Assembly: GCA_025463605.1 (NCBI GenBank)
Contig: JAODAV010000020.1
Location: forward strand, 1-64,000
DNA: 64,000 nucleotides
Reading direction: 5' to 3'
Source of the DNA: Rhodoglobus sp.
GTDB taxonomy: Bacteria > Actinomycetota > Actinomycetes > Actinomycetales > Microbacteriaceae
In this document: piece by piece, positions 35,424 through 43,693 of the stretch
Layout: each line of letters begins with the position of its first letter
How positions within the stretch are numbered: position 1 is the first letter of the stretch
Translations under genes and position numbers: made by a program
Notes under the pieces: generated by a model
Database searches by the model: none
Told to the model about the DNA's origin: nothing
What the model saw: only the letters and a program-made list of their open reading frames with translations

Positions 35424-36689
35424 GTGATCGACCCGCAACTCCTCCGCGATGATCCCGATGCGGTGCGGCGCTCGCAGCAGCTTCGTGGGGCATCCGTGAC
35501 GCTCGTCGACGAGGCAATCGCGGCGGATGCGGCACGCCGAGCAGGCATCGGCGAGTTCGAGAACCTGCGCGCGGAGCAGAACGCTTTCGGCAAGATTGTG
35601 GCCGCCGCGCCCAAGGAGCAGAAGCAGGCACTCGTCGCCGAGGCTCAGAAGCTCGCGGCCAGGGTCAAGGCGGCGCAACAGCTTTCGGCGGATGCCGACG
35701 CCGAGTTCACGAGGATCGCCGGAGCCATCGGCAACGTCACGATCGACGGCGTGCCGGCGGGCGGCGAAGACGACTGGGCCCTCATCAGGCAAGTGGGCAC
35801 GCCCGCCACATTCGATTTCGAGCCCCGCGATCACGCCGAACTCGGCGAGCTGCTCGGTGCCATCGACATCGCGAGGGGTGTGAAGGTTTCCGGCAGCCGG
35901 TTCTACTTCCTCAAAGGTGTCGGCGCTCGGCTCGAGATCGCGCTCATGAACATGGCACTCGACAAGGCGCTCGCCGAAGGGTTCACCCCCCTCATCACGC
36001 CCACCCTCGTGCGGCCCGAGATCATGGCCGGCACCGGCTTCCTCGGCGAGCACTCGGACGAGATCTATTACCTGCCTGCCGACGACCTGTACCTCACGGG
36101 CACGAGTGAGGTGGCGCTCGCCGGGTACCACTCCGACGAGATCGTCGACCTCTCGTCGGGACCCCTGCGCTACGCCGGCTGGTCAACCTGCTATCGCAGG
36201 GAGGCGGGCTCGGCCGGCAAAGACAACCGGGGCATCCTTCGCGTGCACCAGTTCAACAAGCTCGAGATGTTCAGCTACGTGCTGCCCGAGGATGCCGAAG
36301 CCGAGCACGAGCGGCTGCTCGCGTACCAGGAGTCCATGCTCCAGGCGTGCGGCCTCAGCTACCGGGTGATCGATGTTGCCGCGGGCGATCTCGGGTCCAG
36401 CGCGGCACGCAAGTTCGACGTGGAGGCGTGGATTCCCACGCAGGGCACCCACCGCGAGCTCACGAGCACGAGCAACTGCACCACTTACCAGGCCAGGCGC
36501 CTCGACATCCGTTACCGCACCGATTCGGGCAAGACGGCGCCCGTGGCGACCCTCAACGGAACGCTCGCCACGACCCGCTGGCTCGTCGCGATCCTCGAGA
36601 CCCACCAGCAGGCCGACGGTTCTGTGGTGGTTCCGGATGCCCTGCGCTCCTACCTCGGCGGCCTCGAGCTCTTCGTTCCCGTGTCATGA
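35424..36689 (+). CDS. serS: Seryl-tRNA synthetase
   Basis: 421 aa, full length. N-terminal long coiled-coil arm (about 30-105, Ala/Lys/Glu-rich) that contacts the tRNA-Ser variable arm; class II catalytic core with motif 2 [20 protein letters not shown] and motif 3 in [30 protein letters not shown] forms the adenylate pocket. GTG start 6 nt after TAGGCT. The 3' end overlaps the HAD gene start, and two tRNA-Ser genes lie nearby. Confidence 0.96.
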   Translation: MIDPQLLRDDPDAVRRSQQLRGASVTLVDEAIAADAARRAGIGEFENLRAEQNAFGKIVAAAPKEQKQALVAEAQKLAARVKAAQQLSADADAEFTRIAGAIGNVTIDGVPAGGEDDWALIRQVGTPATFDFEPRDHAELGELLGAIDIARGVKVSGSRFYFLKGVGARLEIALMNMALDKALAEGFTPLITPTLVRPEIMAGTGFLGEHSDEIYYLPADDLYLTGTSEVALAGYHSDEIVDLSSGPLRYAGWSTCYRREAGSAGKDNRGILRVHQFNKLEMFSYVLPEDAEAEHERLLAYQESMLQACGLSYRVIDVAAGDLGSSAARKFDVEAWIPTQGTHRELTSTSNCTTYQARRLDIRYRTDSGKTAPVATLNGTLATTRWLVAILETHQQADGSVVVPDALRSYLGGLELFVPVS

Positions 36690-37486
36690 CCGACCCCTGG
36701 CTCATCGCACTCGATGTGGACGGCACCGTGCTGCGCGAGGACGGCGTCATGAACGATGCCGTCGTGAAGGCGGTGGGTCGCGTGCGTGATGCGGGCCATG
36801 AGGTGATGATCGCGACGGGGCGCTCCGTGGCGATGACGATGCCCATCCTCGATCGGCTCGGCATCTCGCCGCAGTACGTCGTGTGCTCGAACGGCGCGAT
36901 CACTCTCAAGCGCGACCCGGATGCGCCGACCGGATACGCACGCAAGTACGTCGAGACGTTCGATCCGAGCGAAGTGCTCACGACCATCCGCGGCAGCCTC
37001 GAGTCGGCGAACTACGCGGTCGAAGACGAGACGGGCATGTACCTCTTCACGGGCTACTTTCCCGACGGCACACTGGGTGCCGTCAGCGAGAAGGTGGAAT
37101 TCGAGCAACTGCTCGTCACTCGTGCGACCCGCGTCGTTGTGATCTCGCCCGAGCACAAGATCGAGGACTTTCTCTCGGTGGTCGAGCGGATGGGCCTGCA
37201 CAAGGTGAGCTACAACGTGGGCTGGACCGCTTGGCTCGACATCGCCCCCGACGGCGTCAACAAGTCGACCGCGCTCGAGCGGGTGCGGGAAACGCTCGGG
37301 GTGCCGCGGTCGCGCGTGCTCGCAGTCGGTGACGGCCGAAACGACATCGACATGCTCGAATGGGCCGCAGCCGAGGGCCGCGGCGTCGCCATGGGTCAGG
37401 CTCCTACTGAGGTGCTCGCGGCGGCCAACGAGATCACCGGTACCGACCTCGATGACGGGGTAGCGACACTCCTCGCAGCGTTCTAG
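36686..37486 (+). CDS. HAD-family hydrolase, Cof type
   Basis: 266 aa. Motif [11 protein letters not shown] (nucleophile Asp), motif II region MIATGRS, motif III Lys in [11 protein letters not shown], motif [13 protein letters not shown]. The large C2B cap between motifs II and III is that of Cof-type sugar-phosphate or FMN phosphatases. ATG overlaps the serS stop (ATGA), so it is co-translated with serS, a conserved pairing in this group; substrate unknown. Confidence 0.92.
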   Translation: MTDPWLIALDVDGTVLREDGVMNDAVVKAVGRVRDAGHEVMIATGRSVAMTMPILDRLGISPQYVVCSNGAITLKRDPDAPTGYARKYVETFDPSEVLTTIRGSLESANYAVEDETGMYLFTGYFPDGTLGAVSEKVEFEQLLVTRATRVVVISPEHKIEDFLSVVERMGLHKVSYNVGWTAWLDIAPDGVNKSTALERVRETLGVPRSRVLAVGDGRNDIDMLEWAAAEGRGVAMGQAPTEVLAAANEITGTDLDDGVATLLAAF

Positions 37487-37520
37487 CCTGATCCTCAGGG
37501 TTAGTCAAGCGGTCATAAGT

Positions 37521-37526
37521 TACACT
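37521..37526 (+). promoter_or_regulatory. -10 box of tRNA-Ser(TGA)
   Basis: TACACT lies 18 bp before the mature tRNA 5' end, in the short gap after the HAD gene. Confidence 0.45.
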
Positions 37527-37544
37527 CGGAGTTTGGTCCAGCCA

Positions 37545-37629
37545 GGAGGGCTGTCCGAGCGGCCGATGGAGCCAGTCTTGAAAACTGGTGGGCAGAAATG
37601 TCTCGTGGGTTCGAATCCCACGCCCTCCG
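37545..37629 (+). tRNA. tRNA-Ser (anticodon TGA)
   Basis: 85-nt class II tRNA. Acceptor GGAGGGC-type 5' strand pairs with the CCCTCC end; anticodon stem CCAGT/ACTGG encloses CTTGAAA, giving anticodon TGA; long variable arm; T arm GTGGGTTCGAATCCCAC. CCA is not encoded; discriminator is G. Reads UCA codons. Confidence 0.96.
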
Positions 37630-37671
37630 CGCACCAATCACCACCCTGGCGGGCGACGAAAGGTACCTGAT

Positions 37672-38958
37672 ATGAGCGAGTTGCGACCCCGCTCCGAACT
37701 GCGGTCCGGCTCCGGCGAGCTTCGCCGGCGCTCCGCGGGCAGCACGAAGCTGCCGGGCATCGCGCGCCACGGTCAGCTGAAGAAGTCCCACGCCTTCCCG
37801 ATCGTGCTCAAGTTCATCGCGGCGGCCCTTGCCGTCGTTGTGGTGAGCGGGGCATCCGTCGGCGCCATCGCGGTCAACAGCATTCTCAGCAAAGCGCAGC
37901 CAAGCGTCGCGCTCATTGGCGACACCCCCGGCCCGCCCCCACAGATCGGTGCGATCGACGGCGGCTTCAACATCCTCATCGTCGGTAGCGACCGGTGCGA
38001 GGTGGAGGCCGACGAGTGCGGCGAGCGCGGCTCGGCCGAGCTCAACGACGTGAACATGCTGCTGCACGTCTCTCAGGACCAGACCAACGCTACGGCGATC
38101 AGCTTTCCCCGTGACCTCGTCGTCGGCATTCCCGAGTGCCCTGACGAAGAGGGCGACACAAAGGGGTACTCGACTGAGCCCCTCAACACCGCGCTGTACT
38201 ACGGCGGTCTTCCCTGTGTCGTACTCACGATCGAGGAACTCACCGGACTCGACATTCAGTTCGCCGGTGAGATCACCTTCAACGGCGTGATCAACATGTC
38301 GGATGCGATCGGCGGCGTGCCGGTGTGCGTCGACGGCCCGATCCACGACGAGTACACCGGTCTCGCGATCGATGCGGCCGGTACCTACAACCTCATGGGC
38401 CGCGATGCGCTCGCGTTCCTGCGCTCACGTCACGGCGTCGGTGACGGCAGCGACATCACGCGAATCAGCTCCCAGCAGGTGTACCTCTCATCCCTCGTGC
38501 GCACGCTCAAGAGCTCCAACACCCTCGGAGATGTGACGAAGCTCTACAACCTCGCCAATGCGGCGCTCAGCAGCATGACCCTCTCGACGAGCCTCGCCGA
38601 CCCCACCACCATGGTCGCGATTGCGCTGGCGCTCAAGAACATCCCGATCGAGCGCGTCACGTTCGTGCAATATCCGGGCACGACTGGCAATACCGAGGGC
38701 CTCTACGCGAACAAGGTCAAGCCGAACTTCGCGCTTGGCGATCAGCTCATGGAACTCGTGAAGGCCGACCAGCCCTTCCTCCTGGCCGAGGCGGGCGACG
38801 GTGCGGGTTCCATGGTTGACCCGAACGCTCCAGCGCCAGACCCGAACGCGACCCCCGATCCGGATGCCCCGGTCATCGACAACACGGGCCTGCCGACGAT
38901 CGACATCCGTGGACAGACGGCGGCCGACTACACCTGCTCGATCTCCAACGACTACTAG
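37672..38958 (+). CDS. LytR-CpsA-Psr (LCP) family wall-polymer ligase
   Basis: 428 aa. Basic, Ser/Arg-rich cytosolic N-terminus, one membrane helix (about 40-65: IVLKFIAAALAVVVVSGAS), then an extracytoplasmic LCP domain. Family features: NILIVGSDRCEVE, AISFPRDLVVGIP, and the Arg-rich FLRSRHGVGDGSDITRISSQQ. LCP proteins transfer lipid-linked polysaccharide to peptidoglycan. ATG 37672 is used (AAAGG upstream); the frame runs back across the tRNA without meaning. C-terminus has a Pro/Asp-rich low-complexity stretch before the last strand. Confidence 0.92.
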   Translation: MSELRPRSELRSGSGELRRRSAGSTKLPGIARHGQLKKSHAFPIVLKFIAAALAVVVVSGASVGAIAVNSILSKAQPSVALIGDTPGPPPQIGAIDGGFNILIVGSDRCEVEADECGERGSAELNDVNMLLHVSQDQTNATAISFPRDLVVGIPECPDEEGDTKGYSTEPLNTALYYGGLPCVVLTIEELTGLDIQFAGEITFNGVINMSDAIGGVPVCVDGPIHDEYTGLAIDAAGTYNLMGRDALAFLRSRHGVGDGSDITRISSQQVYLSSLVRTLKSSNTLGDVTKLYNLANAALSSMTLSTSLADPTTMVAIALALKNIPIERVTFVQYPGTTGNTEGLYANKVKPNFALGDQLMELVKADQPFLLAEAGDGAGSMVDPNAPAPDPNATPDPDAPVIDNTGLPTIDIRGQTAADYTCSISNDY

Positions 38959-38981
38959 TCGCGGCATCCTCAACCGTTAGC

Positions 38982-39025
38982 GGTGGGTCGCCCAGCCGAC
39001 TACCCAGCCCGGCGAGCGACCCACC
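38982..39025 (+). terminator. Hairpin terminator after the LCP gene
   Basis: GGTGGGTCGC (38982-38991) pairs perfectly with GCGACCCACC (39016-39025), 24 bp after the stop codon. No T-run, as is common in high-GC actinobacteria. Confidence 0.65.
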
Positions 39026-39070
39026 ATCCCTCTGCGCTGACCCGAACTGTCGGCCGAGGGAGCGTGAGCG

Positions 39071-39106
39071 CTGGCTGGCTCCGATGCGACGTCAGGAGCC
39101 AGCCAG
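39071..39106. other. Perfect 12-bp stem-loop in the gap before tRNA-Ser(GCT)
   Basis: CTGGCTGGCTCC and GGAGCCAGCCAG pair with a 12-nt loop. It may be a second, bidirectional terminator or part of an RNA gene. Confidence 0.5.
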
Positions 39107-39184
39107 ACGGTAATCCTTCAGCCGGCGCCGGGCGAGGCGGACCGAAGCGGAGGCAAGCCGATCCCGGCGGCACCTAGGATGCAC

Positions 39185-39386
39185 CGCACAGCGCTAGGGC
39201 CCGCTAGCGCGCTGGGGGAGAGCGTTGGCTGCGGGTAAGGCTCTGTGTTTCGCCGGGATCGGAGTTGGATGAGCATGGGGTTGTCTCCGCGCCGAGTGGG
39301 AGGACTCGTCAGCCCGCCCCTCGGGTAAGGGCGGGCTCGAGCGCTTGCCTAACTATACGTGTCCTCCAAAAGGAGGACAAGCTTTT
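39185..39386 (+). ncRNA. Candidate structured non-coding RNA (unassigned)
   Basis: The gap 38959-39461 has no credible protein gene but contains successive stem-loops: GCGCTAG/CTAGCGC (39191-39210), AGCCCGCCC/GGGCGGGCT (39311-39337) and a closing GTCCTCC-AAAA-GGAGGAC (39361-39378) followed by TTTT. That last hairpin is the best intrinsic terminator in the region and implies a transcript ending at about 39386. I compared it by eye with SRP RNA, RNase P RNA, tmRNA and 6S RNA landmarks and could not match any. Strand follows from the T-run. Confidence 0.4.
39361..39386 (+). terminator. Intrinsic terminator
   Basis: Perfect 7-bp stem GTCCTCC/GGAGGAC with AAAA loop, then AAGCTTTT. Confidence 0.7.
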
Positions 39387-39439
39387 GCGCGTCCCCAATG
39401 CTGGGCACACCCGGTTCGTGTCCTCCGCCGCACGTTGGC

Positions 39440-39445
39440 TATGAT
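39440..39445 (+). promoter_or_regulatory. -10 box of tRNA-Ser(GCT)
   Basis: TATGAT lies 16 bp before the mature tRNA 5' end. Confidence 0.5.
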
Positions 39446-39461
39446 TGCTGACGCACCACCT

Positions 39462-39551
39462 GGAGACGTCGCATAGTTCGGCCTAGTGCACCACCCTGCT
39501 AAGGTGGAGAACCCTTAATGGGTTCCGTGGGTTCAAATCCCACCGTCTCCG
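39462..39551 (+). tRNA. tRNA-Ser (anticodon GCT)
   Basis: 90-nt class II tRNA. Acceptor GGAGACG/CGTCTCC; anticodon stem CCACC/GGTGG with loop CTGCTAA, anticodon GCT; long variable arm; T arm GTGGGTTCAAATCCCAC. CCA not encoded. Its 3' end is copied 205 bp downstream. Confidence 0.96.
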
Positions 39552-39822
39552 CAGACGAACAGAGACCGCCACTCGAGCGGTCTTTCTTCGTTTAACCAGG
39601 TCTCTGTTCGTTTGCGGACACGGTCTGGACGCGAACGCACTCGTGGGCCCCCGCTGAGCAGACCGGGCTTTCGCGCCGACCCTTCAACTCGATGCGTGCG
39701 AGATACCGCGCGATAGACCGGCGGCTCAGTAGGGGAGTCAAATCCCACCGTCTCCGCAGACGAGCAGAGACCGCCAGTTGTGCGGTCTTTCTTCGTTAAT
39801 CAGGTGTCCGTTCGTCTGCGGA
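39533..39822 (+). repeat. tRNA-tail composite repeat, copy A (block-core-block)
   Basis: Block 1 (39533-39618: tRNA 3' end, terminator and inverted arm) is repeated as block 2 (39738-39822) with few differences; both keep TCAAATCCCACCGTCTCCGC and the trailer inverted repeat. Between them is a 119-bp core (39619-39737) whose ends, GTGGGCCCCCGCTGAGCAG on the left and CGGCGGCTCAGTAGGGGAG on the right, recur behind tRNA-Arg. The core ends are themselves inverted (GCTCAGCGGGGG versus GCTCAGTAGGGG). No protein gene fits inside. Confidence 0.85.
39563..39590 (+). terminator. Terminator of tRNA-Ser(GCT)
   Basis: AGACCGC (39563-39569) pairs with GCGGTCT (39577-39583), followed by TTCTTCG. It is nested inside a longer inverted repeat, 39548-39567 with 39599-39618. 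Confidence 0.75.
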
Positions 39823-39862
39823 TCAAGCGACGCATCGCGGCGCTGCTCGCCGAGCTTCTCGC

Positions 39863-40789
39863 CTAGGGGAGCGTGTGCCCGGCGGCGGTGAAGAGCCGGT
39901 ACCACTCCTCGCGCGACAGCGGAATGTCCGACCCCGCCGCCGACTCGGTCACCCGCTCGGGCTTGGTCGTGCCGAGCACCACCTGCATGTTCGCGGGGTG
40001 CCGGGTGATCCAGGCGACTGCAATGCCGGTCGGGGTGACGCCGTGCGCGGCGGCGATCTCGTCGAGGGCGTCGTTCAGCGGGCCGTAGTTGTCGCGGTCG
40101 CCGATGAAGACGCCGTCGAAGAAGCCCTTCTGGAACGGCGACCAGGCCTGCAGGGTGATGTCGTTGAGCCGGGCGTAGTCGAGGATGCCGTTGTCGCGGT
40201 CGATCGACTGGTCGAGCGCGGCCATGTTGGCCGCGATGCCAGCCGCGATGAGCGGAGCATGTGTGATGCTCAGCTGCACCTGATTGAACGCGAGCGGCTG
40301 CGTGATGGAGCGCCTGAGAAGTTCCATTTGCCCGGGAGTCTGGTTGGAGACGCCGAAGTTGCGCACCTTGCCCGAACCATGGAGGGAGTCGAAGGCTGCC
40401 GCGACCTCATCCGGCTCGACCAGCGTGTCGGGACGGTGCAGCAGCAGCACGTCGAGGTGCTCGAGTCGGAGGGCAGCGAGCGTCTCGTCCACCGAGCTGA
40501 GGATGTGCTCCTTCGAGAAGTCCCAGAACCCGTTCCGGATCCCGACCTTCGACTGGATGATCACCGACTCGCGTTCGGTGGCCGTGAAGGTGATGGCGTC
40601 CCCGAAGCGCCGCTCGCAGGCGTGGTCACCGCCGTAGACATCGGCGTGATCGAAGTAGTTGATACCGGCATCACGAGCTGCGCCGACGAGTGCGCGGATC
40701 GCCGAGTCATCCAGCTTGGAGATCCGCATCAGCCCGAGGATGACGTTCGATGCGGTGAGGTTCGTGCGCAGTGGGGTGATGGTCTTCAT
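39863..40789 (-). CDS. Aldo/keto reductase
   Basis: 308 aa NAD(P)H-dependent TIM-barrel reductase of the YdhF-like group. Tetrad residues are visible: Asp/Tyr in YFDHADVYGGDHACE, Lys in IIQSKVGIRNG, His in VLLLHRPDTLVEP. Also FGVSNQTPGQMELL and the C-terminal VLGTTKPERV nucleotide-binding strand. Start at ATG 40789 (MKTITPLRTN); the longer frame upstream has no support. Physiological substrate unknown. Confidence 0.92.
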   Translation of the reverse strand: MKTITPLRTNLTASNVILGLMRISKLDDSAIRALVGAARDAGINYFDHADVYGGDHACERRFGDAITFTATERESVIIQSKVGIRNGFWDFSKEHILSSVDETLAALRLEHLDVLLLHRPDTLVEPDEVAAAFDSLHGSGKVRNFGVSNQTPGQMELLRRSITQPLAFNQVQLSITHAPLIAAGIAANMAALDQSIDRDNGILDYARLNDITLQAWSPFQKGFFDGVFIGDRDNYGPLNDALDEIAAAHGVTPTGIAVAWITRHPANMQVVLGTTKPERVTESAAGSDIPLSREEWYRLFTAAGHTLP

Positions 40790-40889
40790 ATTTCCGTTCT
40801 CTTTTCTGTGGCGATCCCGGGCCTTCTCCGGTCGGGCTTCGAGGTGACGGCCTGGAATCGCTCGCCCGAGAAGTCGCCCGGAAAGGTCT

Positions 40890-41507
40890 CTATAAGAACC
40901 ACTGGTCGGCGGTGCTGTTTGTTCGCCGCGACGCGGCAAGAACCTCCAGGTCCCGAGCGATCAGGGCTCGACGAGTCGCGCGGTCATCCTGGGCGGCATC
41001 CGTTCCCTCGGCGCTATCCGATTGGGTGCCTGCGAATGCGTTCAACACTTCGTCGAGCGCTTCGCCGCGCGCGACATCGATCAAATTGGCGGCGTAGCTC
41101 TCGTCATCAGCCAGTTCCCGCAGGCGCTTCGCCAGCACACGAAGAACGGCGGCTTTGCGCGCCAGTGTCGGTGCATCGACGGATCGAAAGTCCGATTGAT
41201 GGGTTGCCCGTCCGCCATGTGCGGTAGCCACGGCGTGCTGGGCATCGACGCGGTCGGCGTCGGCATCCTTCTCGTCGACGAGGTTGCGCAGCTCCTCGCG
41301 CGTGGCGGCGAGCAAGCGATCCGCCGAATAGTCGGCGCGTTCCTGGAGCGCGTGAACGATGATGAGATTCTTGAGGGCGAGTTTCACGGCCACGTTGGCG
41401 ATGAGCAGCGCTTCCTCTACAGTCTCTTCGACGGTGGGTTCTGGCCATTCGAGCGGGGGGCGGTACGTGCCCACGTTGACTCGCCGGCGACGACGGAACA
41501 GTCGCAT
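40890..41507 (-). CDS. Hypothetical helical protein
   Basis: 205 aa from ATG 41507 (GGGG 5-9 nt upstream). Very basic N-terminus (RLFRRRRR), then a hydrophobic amphipathic segment VEEALLIANVAVKLALKNLIIVHAL and long helix-forming, charge-rich stretches (REELRNLVDEKDADADRVD; LRVLAKRLRELADDES). No family recognised. Isolated between the reductase and the arsenic genes, same strand. Confidence 0.65.
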   Translation of the reverse strand: MRLFRRRRRVNVGTYRPPLEWPEPTVEETVEEALLIANVAVKLALKNLIIVHALQERADYSADRLLAATREELRNLVDEKDADADRVDAQHAVATAHGGRATHQSDFRSVDAPTLARKAAVLRVLAKRLRELADDESYAANLIDVARGEALDEVLNAFAGTQSDSAEGTDAAQDDRATRRALIARDLEVLAASRRTNSTADQWFL

Positions 41508-41601
41508 GCGCACCCCTCTCTCGGGAAGATGCTACGCCGATCGAGCCCGCTGGTTATCGTCTGCCTCCTCCGCCGACCAAGTGATGACGCCATCCACCGA
41601 C

Positions 41602-42258
41602 TCAGCTGCCCGGCGCCAGGATCTCCTCGAGAAGCGCTTCGACTTTGCCCCTGATCTCGTCTCGGATGGCGCGCACCTCGTCGATCGGCCGATCAGCTGG
41701 GTCCTTCAACTCCCAGTCGAGATAGCGCTTGCCGGGATAGATCGCGCACGCGTCACCGCACCCCATGGTGATGACAATGTCGGCCGCCTGCACCACGTCG
41801 TCGGTGAGAGGCTTCGGAAACTCCTGACCCAGGTCGAGCCCCAGCTCGGACATGGCGGCGATGACCGCCGGGTTCAGTTCGTGCGAAGGAGAGGACCCGG
41901 CAGACCTGACGTGCACTCGACCTTGGGCGAGATGATCCGTCAGCACGGCGGCCATCTGGGACCGGCCGGCATTCTGCTCGCACACGAACAGCACCTCCGG
42001 CACTGGTACTCCAACGGCTCCCTTGGCCTGGGCCAATGCGGTGAGTCGGTCGGTGGCAAACCTGACGGTTTGCGATGCAAGGTGCGCCTTGACCTTGGAT
42101 GTGCGCAAGAGCGCCGTATACGACTCGAGCACGTATCGTTCGACGGTCTCGGCCCCGAATACGCCGGAGAATCGCTGGCTCAGGTCGGCTGCGAGCCGTC
42201 GCAAGTACTCCTCCGGGTAGGAGAGGCCGGGCATCCCGCGCCGACTGGTGATGTCCAT
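41602..42258 (-). CDS. arsC: Arsenate reductase, LMW-phosphatase type with N-terminal helical domain
   Basis: 218 aa. Residues 1-80 form a three-helix domain (YPEEYLRRLAADLSQRFSGVFG) found in actinobacterial ArsC proteins; residues 85-215 are the low-molecular-weight-phosphatase fold with active-site loop VLFVCEQNAGRSQMAAVL (CX5R) and general acid region VITMGCGDACAIYPGKRY. Reduces As(V) to As(III), probably using mycothiol or thioredoxin. Starts 2 bp after the stop of the second arsC. Confidence 0.88.
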   Translation of the reverse strand: MDITSRRGMPGLSYPEEYLRRLAADLSQRFSGVFGAETVERYVLESYTALLRTSKVKAHLASQTVRFATDRLTALAQAKGAVGVPVPEVLFVCEQNAGRSQMAAVLTDHLAQGRVHVRSAGSSPSHELNPAVIAAMSELGLDLGQEFPKPLTDDVVQAADIVITMGCGDACAIYPGKRYLDWELKDPADRPIDEVRAIRDEIRGKVEALLEEILAPGS

Positions 42259-42260
42259 GA

Positions 42261-42671
42261 TCAGCTTGCGGTGGGGACGAGCTCCGCGAGCAGCGCCTGC
42301 ACTCGCGCCTTGATGTCGTCGCGGATGGGCCGAACCTCGTCGATGCTCTTGCCCTTGGGGTCGATGAGCTCCCAGTCCTCGTAGCGCTTGCCCGGGAAGA
42401 TCGGGCAGACGTCGCCGCAGCCCATCGTGATGACGACGTCGGAGTCGCGCACCTGTTCGGTCGTCATGAGCTGGGGTACGCCCTGCGAGATGTCGATGCC
42501 TTCTTCGGCCATGGCCTGGATGGCGATCGGGTTGATCTCGTTGCCGGGCTCGGAGCCGCCCGAGCGCACTTCGATGGCGCCGCCCGAGAGCGCCTTCATG
42601 TATCCCGCCGCCATCTGCGAGCGGCCGGCGTTGTGAATGCAAACGAAGAGAACGGTGGGTTTCGTGGTCAT
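42261..42671 (-). CDS. arsC: Arsenate reductase, LMW-phosphatase type
   Basis: 136 aa, single phosphatase-fold domain. Active-site loop VLFVCIHNAGRSQMAAGY, acid region TMGCGDVCPIFPGKRYEDWE. TATGCT ends 6 nt before the ATG on the minus strand, so it is probably leaderless, and the dyad CATAGA-N6-TCTATG lies across that promoter. Probably controlled by the upstream ArsR-ArsC fusion. Confidence 0.92.
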   Translation of the reverse strand: MTTKPTVLFVCIHNAGRSQMAAGYMKALSGGAIEVRSGGSEPGNEINPIAIQAMAEEGIDISQGVPQLMTTEQVRDSDVVITMGCGDVCPIFPGKRYEDWELIDPKGKSIDEVRPIRDDIKARVQALLAELVPTAS

Positions 42672-42679
42672 GCGACAAG

Positions 42680-42697
42680 CATAGACGGCTGTCTATG
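42680..42697. promoter_or_regulatory. ArsR operator at the arsC promoter
   Basis: CATAGACGGCTGTCTATG: CATAGA-N6-TCTATG (7-4-7 perfect dyad). Identical half-sites and spacing occur at 43660-43679. Confidence 0.75.
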
Positions 42698-42712
42698 GAT
42701 TTCTAGTGCCGT

Positions 42713-43663
42713 TCACCGAGCGTTCACGGCTTCGATCTCCGAGAGCAAACTCCGCACACGCGCATCGATGTCGTCGCGCACATCGCGCACGCCATCCATC
42801 GACAGCCCCGCCGGGTCGGGGAGGTCCCAGTCGAGGTAACGTCGGCCGGGGTAGATCGGGCAGGCGTCACCACAGCCCATGGTGATGACGTAGTCGGCGC
42901 CCCGCACGACCTCGTCGGTAAGCGGCTTCGGGTACTCGCCACCGATCGAGAACCCGATCTCATCGAGCGCGGCAAGGATCTTCGGGTTGATCGAGCCTGC
43001 GGGCTCCGAGCCGGCGGTGAGAACCCGCACGCGATCGCCGGCGAGCGAGCGCAAGATCGCGGAGGCGAGTTGAGAGCGACCGGAATTCTGAACGCACACG
43101 AAGAGTACCCGCGGAATGCCGTCATCAAACAGCCCCTCCGCCGCGGCAAGGGCACGAAGGCGATCGGCCGCGAACCGTGCGGTGAGCGACGGGAGGTACC
43201 GGGTGATGCGTGCGCGATCGGCGAGGAGGGCGTAGCTCCCGCGAACGTATTCGGAGACCGTTTCCGGGGAGAATGTGCCGGCGAAACGAGCTGCGAGATC
43301 GCGGGCGATCCGCTCGAGCACCGGTGGTGCGACAACTGCTGCGACCGGATCGGCGCGCACGGAGTCGAACACGTCGCTCACGCGGGATGGCGCGATCGAG
43401 TACCAGACCTGACGCCCCTCCTGAACGCGCTCGAGCAGTCCCTCCTCCGTCATGAGTCGCAAGTGGTGGCTCACCGTCGGTTGGGTGAGGCCGAGTTCGT
43501 CGGCGAGCTCCGTAACGGGTCGGCGCCCTCCCGAGGACTCCACAATGAGGCTCAGTATCTGCACGCGCGTCGGGTCGGCCATGGCACGAAGGTTGCGAGC
43601 GATCTGCTCCGCTGCCGAGCGCTCGAGCAGACCTGGTCGCGGGGCATCCGGCTCAGAACGCAT
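42713..43663 (-). CDS. ArsR-ArsC fusion: winged-helix regulator plus arsenate reductase
   Basis: 316 aa. Residues 15-100 are an ArsR winged helix (MADPTRVQILSLIV, ELADELGLTQPTVSHHLRLM, LLERVQEGRQVWYSI); 105-180 a three-helix ArsC-type domain; 185-316 a phosphatase-fold reductase with VLFVCVQNSGRSQLASAIL and VITMGCGDACPIYPGRRY intact. It joins sensor and detoxifying enzyme in one chain. Likely autoregulates through the palindrome that covers its own start codon; TAGACT ends 7 nt before ATG 43663, implying a leaderless mRNA. Confidence 0.9.
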   Translation of the reverse strand: MRSEPDAPRPGLLERSAAEQIARNLRAMADPTRVQILSLIVESSGGRRPVTELADELGLTQPTVSHHLRLMTEEGLLERVQEGRQVWYSIAPSRVSDVFDSVRADPVAAVVAPPVLERIARDLAARFAGTFSPETVSEYVRGSYALLADRARITRYLPSLTARFAADRLRALAAAEGLFDDGIPRVLFVCVQNSGRSQLASAILRSLAGDRVRVLTAGSEPAGSINPKILAALDEIGFSIGGEYPKPLTDEVVRGADYVITMGCGDACPIYPGRRYLDWDLPDPAGLSMDGVRDVRDDIDARVRSLLSEIEAVNAR

Positions 43664-43680
43664 AGATGTGAGTCTATGCG
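43659..43680. promoter_or_regulatory. ArsR operator over the start of the fusion gene
   Basis: CGCATAGA-TGTGAG-TCTATGCG is a perfect 8-6-8 inverted repeat spanning the start codon and -10 box of the leaderless fusion gene. Confidence 0.8.
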
Positions 43681-43693
43681 ACTGGCGAAAGCG

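Noticed and set aside
37434-37637. Minus-strand ORF with GGRGIRTHE-type translation across tRNA-Ser
   Set aside because: Antisense translation of a tRNA gene, a common false protein prediction.
38959-39461. SRP RNA, RNase P RNA, tmRNA or 6S RNA in the gap before tRNA-Ser(GCT)
   Set aside because: None of the conserved cores of these RNAs could be recognised; kept only as an unassigned structured region.
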